Positions 23,905-35,592 of a stretch of 64,000 bases of DNA are shown piece after piece. Source of the DNA: Xylogone sp. PMI_703 (Eukaryota > Ascomycota > Leotiomycetes). The stretch lies in NCBI GenBank assembly GCA_021399445.1, contig JAJTUQ010000001.1, forward strand, positions 4,712,001 through 4,776,000, given 5' to 3'. The position numbers and the translations under genes were made by a program. The number at the start of each line of letters is the position of its first letter. The first letter of the stretch is position 1. The notes below the pieces were generated by a model. That model was not told the origin of the DNA, made no database searches, and saw only the letters and a program-made list of their open reading frames with translations.

Positions 23905-26338
23905 ATGCAACAAGGCATGACCGTTGACGAGAAATGGATCCAATATCAACGGCGACAAGCCAAACACTCGACACTGTTAGTATGTAAATAGTGCTCCGAA
24001 CGACCGCTTTTTCGATGGGATAACGAGTGGTGGCAGCACATTGCTGGAACCCATAGAGATCGACTACCTACTAGGGAAGAAGAAATAGAAAGGCTCAAAC
24101 TGAAGCTCTTGGCTGAGGCACAAGTTAAAAGGTATGATTCTCATGTACCATCGTACATTCAACGTGAAGTTCCAGAGATAGAAACATAACTTTGCGTCTA
24201 GGGTGAAGGATGGCGCATTTACTCAGTCCAGATCCCCCGCCACGGTAGCATCACAAAATGCACAAAATGAGCAGTTACAATCCCGGAAAAGAAATGCAGA
24301 CAGTATGTTAGATGGAATTTCCGGCTTCCCATCGACAAAAGCCCACGATTCATCTACATCCTTGTCTACTACAGGAAGTAAAGGGATGCCAGTCGCAAAA
24401 ATCGAACCCGGAAGATCACGTAAATCTGGAAAACTGTGGGACCCCGATCGAGACTCACCAACTTCCAACACAGTCGTAGGTCCCTTGGGTATTGGTACTT
24501 CGCCGAGGCCTAGAATAAATCAAATGCGGTCAAATCCTCAGGTACCCTTCCAGTCACATTCAACTGTAGATCCTCGCGAGCCAGTGGCCACCCGACCAAT
24601 ATCTCAGGACCAGTTAGTAGCGGAAGTCAAAGGTGTCTATGCTGGTTTGGTCATGGTTGAGGCTAAATGCATTGAGATCGACAAAAAACAAGCAGCCCTG
24701 TCAAAGCCCGATCCAAGTATTCAACCAAAGCTGAATGATGAGCAATGGAAAGCCCTGATTGAACTTCATCGAACATTACTTCATGAACACCATGACTTCT
24801 TTTCAGCCTCTCAACATCCATCAGCATCTCCTGCACTTCGTGGACTTGCTTCAAAATATGCCATGCCAGCTAGAATGTGGAGACATGGAATCCATTCTTT
24901 TTTAGAACTTTTACGACATCGGCTACCAGGGTCGTTGGACCATATGCTCTTTTTTATATACTTGGCGTATTCCATGATGGCTTTGTTATATGAGACACAC
25001 CCAGAATTTGAAGACACATGGATTGAGGCCCTGGGGGACTTGGGCCGCTATAGAATTGCTATTGAAGATGATGATATAAAAGACAGGGAGTCCTGGACTG
25101 GTGTAGCGCGATATCAGAGCTTAAAGGCGTTGAATAGAGCTCTCGCTATCACGAGGCCATATGCAACACAGCAACGGTCGTACTACAAAACTTTATATGC
25201 TAAAGTTCCATTGGCTCCTGCACGGGAATCAATAACGGAACTACTCGAACCTATCTCGAATAAGGAAAACGATCAGAGAAGTACTCTACTCTCTCCAATT
25301 GAGTTCGCATTTATTAGGACTTGCGGTCGTTCCTTTACAAAGTCTCATATCGAAGGACTCAGGGACGCCAACTCTGAGCGATTTATAAGAAATTTAATTG
25401 AACCGGATCCTTACACTGCTAAGGAGACTGTCGGACATGACACCTATTTTAGTGAATCAATTTCGTTGGATCGCAATGGAGGTCCCCCAAACAACGGATA
25501 TTCCAGTTGTATGAATATCAAGGAGTATCTCAGCCTCTTCAATTGTTATATTTGTGCGATTAGTTATGCTGTCGAGAGGATTTTAGAAAGGCTTGCAAGG
25601 CTGCTTCAGAGGAAGAGCCGCAAGTCTATCGCAATTATGGCGGTAGCGCTTGGGAATGTCTCAGCTGCTAATGCATTACCCTTAACCCGCGATAGCTCGT
25701 CATCTGAGGAAGATATTTCCGGGTTTGTTCAATACTGGAGGAATCTGTTGAATCAATTTGGAGACCACTACTCCGGACCTCTGGTCATGAACGCTCTATG
25801 GGCTACTTTTTTAACTGGTTCATACTTCGTGATCGCGGATTGTGATAAGAGGAAATGGAGGGACACTGATCTTCTTGCCATCGTGTTATGGTGTACTTCA
25901 GGACCTTCTTTCTTCCTTGGTATGGGAGATTGGCTTTCTGATTGGCAACTGGCACTGATGTGGTTCTTCAGTATCAATCTGACCCGCAGATTTCTGGCGC
26001 GGAAGCTCTCTGAACTTCCAAAGTCTCGTGAGCTGACATCATTTTTCATCATTATGATAGGATTCCTCTCAGCAGGTATGTTGACACAGTTCATGGACGT
26101 CAAAAATGGACGATACACCAACTCCTGGATCTCGACAGCGATGTTGTCTCCACTCATGACTTTGTGTTTTACCCATTCGTGGTCTGTCTTGCTCGAGAGT
26201 ACAGGTGTAGCACAGGCTCTTGAGGACGGGAGATACAATGGGCTCACTACCCGCATTTGGCAGCAGATAGCTGTGGGATTCAAGCTAGTTCTTATTGCCA
26301 TCATAAGTTTCATTACCCTCCGCTTGATAATGGTTTAA
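23905..26338 (+). CDS. Est1-type DNA/RNA-binding-domain protein with C-terminal membrane helices
   Basis: Fungal protein combining a domain like the Est1-type DNA/RNA-binding domain (Est1/SMG5-7 family) with a C-terminal multi-pass membrane region. Modelled exons 23905-23979, 24037-24131 and 24202-26338 give 768 residues. The N-terminus is polar; the Est1-like part lies at about residues 235-407, with LHEHHDFFSASQHPSAS, YAMPARMWRHGIHSFLELL, SMMALLYETHPEFEDTW and GDLGRYRIAIEDDD. The helix after this (VARYQSLKALNRALAIT) looks shortened against the pattern I expect, where a longer tyrosine-rich repeat follows. From about residue 570 there are five or six hydrophobic segments. The first intron (23980-24036) contains an in-frame-compatible coding-like stretch ending HIAGTHR, so the 5' model is uncertain. 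Confidence 0.72.
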
Positions 26339-27330
26339 GGAATTAGATGAGAAGGGTCCGTGTTGATCCAATAAAATTGGTGCTGCAGAGGCTTCCTTAT
26401 CGGACAGGGTGTTTCTGGCTCCGGAAAACCCACTCTTTTATACGGCCTCATCAACATTTCGTCATTATATATACTCCGCTTGATACGTTAATTAGGACCA
26501 TCTGATTGGATTGCAATCTGACTGGCCTATAAGCAAGCAGGACTCTAATTGCCAATGTAACAGTTGAACAACATCAATGATATATTGTACTCGGATACCT
26601 ACTGTAGTATCTTAATATATATTCGTTGAAGAAATTGATTCTATCTGCCAAGGTGCTTAGAGCGTCTTCCAGTAATAACACCATTAAGTCTAAAAGCTTT
26701 ACCACAGCTAACAACTCATATTTAATTCTTTTCCAAGAAAGAATAAAGCTGTTAATGCTCTTATCTTTCTAATAACATTTTCGATTAATAAGCCCGCTAG
26801 ATTGTATCTGTACCCGAGTATGAGGTCCTTAAAACATATATTATTATAAGCATATATATGTGAGTGTTAACTTGCTATATAATAGTCACTTCAATCTCAG
26901 GGTCTTCGTCAATTACGGGTACCGATTATAGTTGAAAGTAATTCCAACATAAACCTCTTAAGAGCACAAAACCGAACGTTTTACAATCTTGATCAAGCGT
27001 ACAAGGCGCCAAAATAGGGTTCACACTATATAGTAGACGGCTGGTTAAGCTTTGCCTGGGCGTCAATTCAAGCTCCGCATAAACCTTGTCTCATGCTTTA
27101 GTTTACTCGGGGTCTGCTTAGATCTACTTGGTATCACCCAGATTAAAGCGGAACTAACACAAGAAGAAACTTCACTTCAAAATTTGGTAAGGGGATTATC
27201 TAGAGATGTGACTTTTGCTTGGACAGGCGGTTATTCACTCATGTCAAATGTAGTATGCTTATATATTTACATAAGCTAGCTGCATTCAAATTGGACCAAT
27301 GGCGCACTGGAAGCAGTCATTTACCAGGCA
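26339..27330. other. AT-rich intergenic region
   Basis: Strongly AT-rich, no coding frame supported. It contains the tRNA fragment at 27299. Confidence 0.5.
27299..27314 (+). repeat. Fragment copy of the tRNA-Met D-arm
   Basis: atggcgcactggaagc matches bases 27337-27352 of the adjacent tRNA at 15 of 16 positions. The rest of a tRNA cannot be folded around it, so it is a broken partial copy. Confidence 0.55.
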
Positions 27331-27402
27331 AGCAATATGGCGCAGTGGAAGCGCGCCGGGCTCATAACCCGGAGGTCTCACGATCGAAACGTGATATTGC
27401 TA
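27331..27402 (+). tRNA. tRNA-Met (anticodon CAT), elongator type
   Basis: A full cloverleaf can be drawn by eye: acceptor agcaata pairs with tattgct (7 bp), D stem gcgc/gcgc, anticodon stem ccggg/cccgg with loop ctcataa, T stem tcacg/cgtga. The body resembles fungal elongator tRNA-Met (ggcgcagtggaagcgc, ctcataa, gatcgaaac). No intron. Position 1:72 is A:U and the T loop begins with A, both slightly unusual. Confidence 0.85.
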
Positions 27403-29398
27403 CTTAATTTTTTTATCATTTAAATTATAATAATAGTCTCTCTCTCTCTCGTTTTTAATAAATGAACTTGTTATGTATTTTTTTACACAATTAATAAGCG
27501 AGTCGACTAGACTAAACTACTGGTAGACGAGCAAACCTATGTAATTTTTACACCAAATTCATGATATTTAAGTTACCTAACTTAACCATTTCTTGTCTTT
27601 AGTTACAAAAATTATTAAGAAATAGTCTGAGCTAATACTCAAACCAGGATATCTTGTGAATAATTTCTACCCCTAACTCGACTGAATCCCAAGCTGTGGA
27701 GATTGTTAGGTGCCCTGAGGTCTACGATTTTTTTGAGACTTTATGTATGCCTTGCGTATCAGGCTGTAACAGTAATGTGTAATGGTTATAGAGTGCAGCT
27801 TAAAGATGGATCCAAAATTGGTTTTCCAGAGGAATAATCTTAGTCATAATAAAGGAAGTCAAAGTGGGATCTGCGCATAGAGGTAGGTGAGTAAGGGAGC
27901 CAAGACGTAAACCTATTGGGCAGCGTCTCATATGTTGATGGTGACTGACTCTACCAGCTTTCCGCACCACTGCTCACCAGCCTCACCCAGCATAGCCAAT
28001 AAAGTGGCCCAACTTACCTTTGCAAACTGAAACTGAAACAAGATTTCGTGCAGGTGGGGATTTCGGGTTAAACAACAATAACCAGCCGTTATTAATGTTG
28101 TCGTTTGGGCAGATTAGCAGAACGCAAAAACTAAACTGGCTTATCGATGGAGCGGAATTCATTCTTCCAAGTTTCCAGATTTATAAAAGTAGAATTAAGT
28201 TAGTTGACTAAGTTACCATGAGTCAATAGAGTTAGTGTTAATTCCTGTTTTACCTATAAAAGATGCTTGTATCGGCAGTCTTTCTACCGTAACTACGGAA
28301 AGATTGTACCGAGCCTTTCTTCTCTTATACGGCCTTGCAGCTAAAGGCGTTCCACGAGTTGGATGTTGAATTGGCTGGACTGCCAAAGGTATGAAGAGAT
28401 TGGTTTAGTAATAATCTATTTTGGAGATCCAGAGATTAATTTGCAAATGCAGCATGACAATCTAGGCATGTTATGTTGAGATGTACGGAAATTCAGGGGT
28501 AGTTATGGAACCACTGGATTGCTTGGAGGGGTCTGGAGTTATAATTGATTTATATAATAGGTTATGTTTTCCTCGTTGTGTTGTTTGAGTCACGGCAACC
28601 ACTGTACTGTACGCGAATCTCTACCACCTATAGGTATTTCTCCAATCCTTCCTACATTCGACCAATTTTTTAATTTCCTTCGCTGTAACATAATTTGGCC
28701 TGACCACTTTACCATCATAGCTGCCTGTTGTGTTATATGGGACTTGCTTATTTGGGAATATATGGTTATGTTCGCTATAAGTGATGACTTACTGGTTGGC
28801 TAGTGAACTTGCATCCACGGACAGGAGTTTTGTTGCACATCTGGGGTGTGTCAAAATGAACTAAAAGTCTTGGCATCGAAAAGTAGGGTAACTGACTATA
28901 CTTGGTATCAACATGGTTATCATATATCATGTTCTATTCACTGTAAGCTATTGGACCATCCTTCTTACAACTCTGTTTAAAGGTAGACATAACGAATGTG
29001 CAAATATTGTATATGTGATGGATATTATTATATTATCTATTCGTTGCAATCATTTTCTCCGCAATCTATAATGTACATGACGATAACCCCGGCCTAAATC
29101 TCGTAGCTTCTATTATACAACTGTGAAGTATCCTGATATCGTACATGTTCCCGCCGTGGAAGAGCTTCTAATATGGAGAACATGAGACATTACTTGCGGA
29201 CCTAGTATAACGCCCTTTCATTCTCCAAACAACAGGGAACACCTCTTGCTGATGCTTATAGTCAAAACCAGCATCATGGGCTAAGCGGCTTCTTTGGCCT
29301 GCCTTCCGGCACCGTGACTAGATGTGGGAAATATCAAGACTACTACTTCCCTAGATGTGTAAGATCACTTCAGCGACATACGGCGCTCACTGCTGAAA
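27403..29398. other. Intergenic, no gene recognised
   Basis: AT-rich; a (tc)n run lies at about 27437-27450 and a small hairpin (ctttctaccgt/acggaaag) near 28280. No supported ORF. Confidence 0.5.
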
Positions 29399-31799
29399 TC
29401 AACCGGTATTTCCAAAATAGATCTCATCCGGTGGCGCGGCTCCCTTCTCCAAGCCCTCAGCCTTGCACAGATCTCTATGATCCTGAGGAAGAGTCCAGGA
29501 GCCTGCTATATCACCTCGGGTTAAGAGCTGCATTTGAAGACCAGCTTCACTGTGCCATGCGATATGGCAGTGTAAGGCCCATAAACCAGGATTATCCGTC
29601 ACGACGCGGATCAACATCCAGCCGTATCCCTCCAAGGATGCAGTATCGCGTCGAAGAGGGTTGCTGACGTCGATGGAGTCGTATGTTGAGTAATCAAAGT
29701 AGCCGTGGCCTTGTCCAAGGACGAAGAATTTGTAGCCATGAAGATGAATGGGATGGTTACTATAGTCTGGTTAGAATCTTTGTGCCTTGAAGAAAAGAGG
29801 AGCAAATAAGATTTATAGCATACCCCTCATTCACATTCAACATCAGAATATCCACCGTCTTAATTCCTTCAATCTGGAGCACTTTTTCAACTCTATGATG
29901 GAATGCCTTTTGGGCTGCCGAGGATAGCTCCTGTGTAGTATTGTACTTATCTACGAATCGCCCCAACATGGATGAATGGAGATCCGGGCGAAACGACGTC
30001 TCGTTGAAGTAGCCTCTACTCAGGCGCCAGGCTCCAATCTTGAAGTTTACAGCTAAGAAGTGAAATTCATCAGCATGCGGGGGCGCAGCGATTGCAGGAA
30101 CTGGTACGAGGCCAGTTGTGTTCAGATCTCTACAGATCTGCTCGATCGTCATGTCCCAATCCTTCGAAGTTGGTATGGTCGGTGCTTTATCCGATTCGTC
30201 TCGGTATTGGATTATGGCGTTAATTCTGGGTATGAGGTTTGGATTAGGGAAGACGTTGGAGAAACAATCATCTACCATCCTTGCCCTGAGCCAGTAAGCA
30301 TCGGTAGTAGTCACGTTCGTCGTCACAATCAAACTATAGCGCTGCGCTGTATTGATTTTTAAGCGGTTGATGTAGTGCGGAAGGACGTCCGTCCCATCAA
30401 CCTCCGTCACGGCAAAGTAATGCTCGTCAATCTGAATCTGAAATTCAGCCAATGCCGCTGTGTTGATTATTCGAAGCCGGTGGTTCTGGTTTGGGGCTAG
30501 ATTGAATGTTGGGATATAAGCGCTCGAGTTATCACACCTCCGAGAAGGAACACCAGAGCAGTCTCGTCTATCAAAGTGTGAGTAAATACTACAGAATTTC
30601 TCAACTGGATTGTTATGCTCACATATTTGCGCCATTAATCAAGGCTCCATCAGGAACGGGTTCATTGTTTTCTCGGTCGTTGGCTAGATATCCCGGAAGT
30701 AGTGAACCGCTTAAATCGTGGTAGTAGTCTTGGAACATGAGAACTCTGTCTGTGGCGTATGGTATTTTTTGATTTTCCTTCTCTTGCGGAGAATGAACAA
30801 CGAGCGGCCCGAACACTCCATCTGAAGCTTGCAAGCCATGGTGGGAATGATACCTAGAGAATCGTTAATTGCTGCTTGCCATATTTTTATCATGCGGCCT
30901 TGTAACTCTAAAAAGAATATTTCTTTTGAAGCTTCGTAAGTAAAATTTTAACCAACTCACCAATAAGTACCATGCTGACCACGGATAGTGAAATCATAGG
31001 TGAAGTTGCCACCAGGAGCAATAGGACATTGAGTCACGCCGACAGTACCATCCATCCAATTCGTGCCATTCTGGAACAGCCCATGCCAATGAAGAGACGT
31101 AGCATTGACGCCGTTATTCTGCACGTGAATAACGAGCCTGTCGCCTTCATTGCATTGGATCAGAGGTCCCGGAAACTGGCCGTTGATGAGAATCATGGGA
31201 CGGTAGACGCCATCCGGATTGACTTCCACGTCTGAGATGGTGAAGTAATAATGCCGGGTGGCGGGACTGGCATTGGAATCCCAGTTTGGATTGAGCAGAT
31301 AATCCGACTGCGGTCTTCGAAAGCTGGCTGCCGGGGAGGGCTTTGGCTTGGGCACTGGGGATGGCGATGGGGTTGCGACTGGCTTGGGAGGCTCTTCCTC
31401 TTCATGTTCATCCTGATGCGGTGTCTCAGGAGGTGGTTCGTGAGCTATTTCTTGAGGTGGTGATGGTGATGGCGAAGGCTGCTGCTCCTGTACGAGGCAG
31501 TCTCTCGAGTTAAGCGATCCACAGGGACCGATCAACGCATTGAAGAGGAAGACAAAACCGCACACGGTGACAACGAGGATGGCGAAGAAAAAGATGAAAC
31601 GATTGCGCTGCGATTTCGAGGTCGATATCGTGCCTTCTTTGACCCATTTCACGGAGCCATTTTTCAGGATTCTCTGGGCTTCCTCGTCGGAAGAGAGCAG
31701 CCCCGCAGTCTCGTCCTGGTGCGCAGCAGCTACCTCGACGTCGTCTTCTTCATGCTCTTCGGAGCTCTTTCGAGGAGCTTCAGGACCCAACTCGCTCAT
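29399..31799 (-). CDS. Membrane-anchored multicopper oxidase (laccase/ferroxidase type)
   Basis: Copper oxidase that couples substrate oxidation to reduction of oxygen to water. Exons 31799-30961, 30853-30623, 30567-29824 and 29759-29399 give 724 residues. Unlike secreted laccases it begins with an acidic tail of about 65 residues, then a membrane segment (about 68-90, FIFFFAILVVTVCGFVFLF) preceded by SQRNR, then a Pro/Glu-rich spacer: the pattern of a type II membrane protein with the oxidase outside or in the lumen. All four copper signatures are present: HWHG (237-240), HSHH (282-285), HPIHLH (607-612) and HCHIAWHSEAGL (668-679). The residue ten after the T1 cysteine is Leu, as in higher-potential laccases. 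All three introns are phase 2. Substrate unknown. Confidence 0.9.
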
Positions 31800-33999
31800 G
31801 GTGAGGGCAATTGGTATGGATCGGGGCAGGCAAGCATTATTATTTTCCTGCCGTGTCTGAGAAGAGTGTATTACAGTGTAGGTTCGCCGAGTATGTGTTC
31901 GGTGCTACTCTGACCGACCAGGTGGCAGAAAACAAAAAAAGTGAGAGAGAACAATGGCACGAGGCCGGCGCCAAGAGAGAGCAGGGACTTGACGCAGTGC
32001 AGTGCAGTGCAGATCCGGAGGCAATTGGATTGAGCAGGAGCAGCAGCTAGTGAGAAACTACTGGCAGAGTGCAGCGAAGGGGCCTCGATGAGCTTCCAGG
32101 ATGAGGATCCAGGATACGACCTGGCACGGCTGCACCGAAGGTAGCAGTCGGGTCCGAGGGGGAGAATGGGAAGATGGCTCGATGGAGAAGTACGGGAGTA
32201 CTCAAGGTACAAGAGATTGGAGCATTGATTAGGGCGCAGTAGTGGAGCGCGCGAAGAGTGAGCCGTGAGCCGTGAACCGTGGTCGTTGTTGGATCTGGTG
32301 GTTTTGGTGAATTATTGCTGGTTCATGGTTAAGCTTGAAGCTTGGGGAAGGAGTTGCTTACACACGTGCCTGGGCCAGCGGGAGCACATGTTGTCACTGT
32401 GCGCTGCGATTGGCTTGGGGTGGCTGAAATCTTAAATTCTGCTGTGGCTGCCTCTTGCGGGTTCTCCTGCAGTTTGCCAGCTGCCGCTTTGGGGAGCTGC
32501 AGAGCTGCATTACGTGGGCTGGAAGTCGAGAGGCGGCGCAGAATTTGGAGAGAGTCTTTTGGATACGATGGTGGAGATTTCCTACCGCTTTGTACTTTGC
32601 TGTACTTTTCATAGTGTTGGTGTTGTTGTACTGTACTGTATTGTATAATGCTCTAGGCTCTGAGTGCTGTGGTGGATGCCTGGTGGGTGCCTCAAAGCTG
32701 TTCTTCAGGCACTCCCGCCGCCACAAGCCATCTAATTATTTCTCAACACCTGCTCTCATTCACTACTCCGTACAAACCACTGACAATTGTTGCCAATGCT
32801 GCCAATACTGCCAATATCATCCAGCATCACTCGGCGCTGCCGAGGCAATTCTTAGCACTCTAAGCACTCCAAGCATCTGCCTCACCTTGGCAGGCGGCAA
32901 CACCTCCCGGCTTGGTCTGTATCTTTCGGGGCTGGATGAATGCGGTAAACACTGGGCACAGCAACAGCATCACAGCAAACTACAAACTACCAACCCAGCA
33001 CACAGGAACGCGGGACCAACTACTCGAGCCGATGCATCCACCATGATCCGCTCTATTATTATTTTCTCTACTTTTACTTACTCCGTACCTAGACTCGCTA
33101 GACTCAGCGCGCAAAGGTGGGAATAATGGCCACTGAGAGAAAAAACAAGCATTAGACGGAGTACCCCGGGGATGCCTCTCCAGACCACACAGCTGGACCA
33201 GGCTGAGGCACGTGTGCGCCCAGTCTGTCATGGCTTGCGGTGGACCTCACCACTCCAACTGAACTGTGCTCTCTTCCAACAACACCAACAACCAAAGCTT
33301 GAACGCCGGCCGTGTGTGGCTTGGATGCGGTCCTTACATTAGGCCACTCGATAGTTCTGGAATGCTTCTCTTGCTGCTGCCCGCGTCCCCTTTAGCAGTG
33401 CTCTCATTGGCTCTTCGCCCACAATCTGGCTCAGGACTGCTCCATCGAACTCCATGGGCGGATGTACCCTCATGTACCCTCAATGTACGCACCGTCTTGG
33501 CACGTGTCGCCAGCAGCTGGGGTTCCTGGGCAGGCTGGGCAGCTCAGGAACGCGCGCTGGCAAATCGCTGAGCTCGCTTTTCGGATGACGCCCATCGTGC
33601 CTGTCCATCCGTGCCGGCTCCCTGGGTACACTGCTGGGTACGCTGCTCTGCCCTGGTCCCCGCTGCAATGATGGGATGGATTCGAAATGGCCTTTTGCTG
33701 GATGGAACGGGGCGGCGCATCTTCTAGCTCAGTAGCTGGGTCCTTCGCTGCCCACGTTCTTCGTTCGTGCATCGTTCTTCGGCCAGGCTGGGGGATCCTC
33801 GTCCCCGTCCATCCTCGTCGTCCTGTCAAAGCTTTCCCTCGTGGCGGACCCCCAGCTTCTATATATTGGGAGGGGCTGCCGGGTATCGTACATCTTTTTC
33901 TTTTCTTGTCTCTCCAGTGCTCTCCTGAACACCTTTTTTCTCTTGGGACCGACCTGAATCGAGCTTCATTGTCCTTTCGGCTCACTCCAATTGACAAAG
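31800..33999. promoter_or_regulatory. Long divergent promoter region of the oxidase and phosphatase genes
   Basis: About 2.2 kb, GC-richer than other gaps. It holds short direct repeats: (gtgca)n near 31998-32013, gtgagccgtgagccgtgaacc near 32261, three tgccaatxctg-like units around 32790-32815, and tgtaccctca twice near 33463-33482. A TATA-like ctatatattggg (33859) precedes a CT-rich leader (33893-33920) before the phosphatase ATG. ORFs such as 32455-33126 lack any family motif. Confidence 0.5.
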
Positions 34000-35592
34000 A
34001 TGTTGTCTCTCGCTACCATTGCCCTCGCTGGCCTCTCTGTTGCTGCGGCTCAGACTGTTCCCAACACTGCCACTGATGTCGGTGCTGTCGCCTCCGAGCG
34101 TGCTACTGCCGCTCCTGCCAGCCCTACCAGCAATGTCAAGGGCAAGGTCTTCAACCGCTTCGTCAACATCATGATGGAGAACACCGACTTCACCTTTGCT
34201 GCCAATGACCGTAAGCTACTCCTTCCTCTATTTTTTGGTCTTTTGTCTACCCCCGTTGAAGACGAGAAGTGGTTTGTGAAGAGTTTCTGAGCACAGGATT
34301 TCTAACATGGCACTTATTTTCTAGCAAACATGAAGCTCCTCGCTGCTCAGGGTCTCACCCTCTCCAACTACTACGGTGTCACCCATCCATCCGAGCCCAA
34401 CTACTGCGCCATCTACGGTGGTGACCACTTCGGTATGGACAACGACAACTTCAACCAGATCCCAGCCAACGTCTCCAACATCTGGGATATCCTGGCTGAT
34501 GCCGGCATCTCCTTCTCCACCTACCAGGAGAACCTCCCATACACTGGTTTCGAGGGTTTCCAGTACATCAACTCCGGATCCGGTGCCAACAACTACGTCC
34601 GCAAGCATAACCCACCGGTGTTGTTCAATGGCAACACCCAGAAGCAGGAGCGCTTGAACGTCATCAAGGACTTGGAGGCTTTCCGTGAGGATCTTGCCAA
34701 CAACAAGCTCGCTCAGCACATCTTCATCACCCCCAACATGCTTAACGATGCCCACGACCCCGGCTTCACCTACGGAGCTGACTGGCTCTACACCTTCGTC
34801 CAGCCTCTTTTGGACGACAAGCACTTCATGAACGGCACCCTTCTCGTCATCAACTTCGACGAGGACTCCACCTACGCCATCTCCAACAGAGTCGACACCA
34901 TCATCTTGTCCGATCTCCTCCCTGAGGAATTGGTTGGTGCCACTGATGACAGCGTCTACACTCACTACTCCTGCCTCGCCACCGTCGAGGCTAACTGGGA
35001 CCTCCCAACTCTCGGACGATGGGATGTTGCCGCCAACGTCTTCAAGTGGGTTGCCGATATCACCGGTGATGTTGTCCGTGAGCCAAATGTTCCAGTCGGC
35101 TCTTTCTTCCTCAACCAGTCCTACCCAGGTCCCTTCGCCCAGTCCCTCTACGGCCCAGCCGCAGTTCCCAACACCAACCTCGAGGTCAACGGCCGCAAGG
35201 TCTTCAAGGATGTTGTTGAGCAGTGGAGCGGTCTCCAGGAGTGCACTTCATACGATGCCGACAGCGTCGTTCCTCCGGATGGACTCCGTCTCCCTAAGGC
35301 CATCCCATCCTCCTGCTCCACCCTCCTCCCATCCTCCATCCCAACCAGCTCCGCCACCACCTTCGTCACCACCACCACCGCTGCTCCTCTCCACTGCAGC
35401 TCCAACAACTGCCTCCGCAACCTCAAGGATGCCCGTTACTCCAGCTCTGCCTCCGCTTTCTGCTCCACCTACACCAAGAGCGTCAACACCGAGCCCACTG
35501 CCATCCCCACCTACCTTGGCAACTGCCACGCTTCCCCAAGCGCTGTTAGCTCCGCTTGCAGCTGCTTGTTGGCTGCTACTGCCGCACCATAA
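34000..35592 (+). CDS. Secreted acid phosphatase (phosphoesterase family) with Cys-rich tail
   Basis: Extracellular phosphate-releasing enzyme of the PF04185 phosphoesterase family, like fungal PhoA-type acid phosphatases. Exons 34000-34210 and 34325-35592 give 492 residues. Signal peptide MLSLATIALAGLSVAAA. Family signatures: FVNIMMENTDFTF, THPSEPNYCAIYGGDHFGM, LLVINFDEDSTYAISNRV and DSVYTHYSCLATVEANWDL. After the catalytic domain (to about residue 410) a Ser/Thr/Pro-rich linker leads to a six-cysteine C-terminal segment (HCSSNNCLRNL, STYTKSV, YLGNCHAS, SSACSCL) not needed for catalysis; its role is unknown. Often phosphate-repressed in fungi, but no regulator site was identified here. Confidence 0.9.

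Noticed and set aside
32455..33126. 223-codon plus-strand ORF upstream of the phosphatase
   Set aside because: No family motif, mixed low-complexity repeats, overlaps the probable promoter; composition unlike neighbouring genes.
33470..33997. 175-codon minus-strand ORF
   Set aside because: Opposite to and upstream of the phosphatase promoter; no motif and no plausible neighbouring exons.
34321..34965. 214-codon minus-strand ORF
   Set aside because: Antisense shadow of the phosphatase gene, which has clear family signatures on the plus strand.
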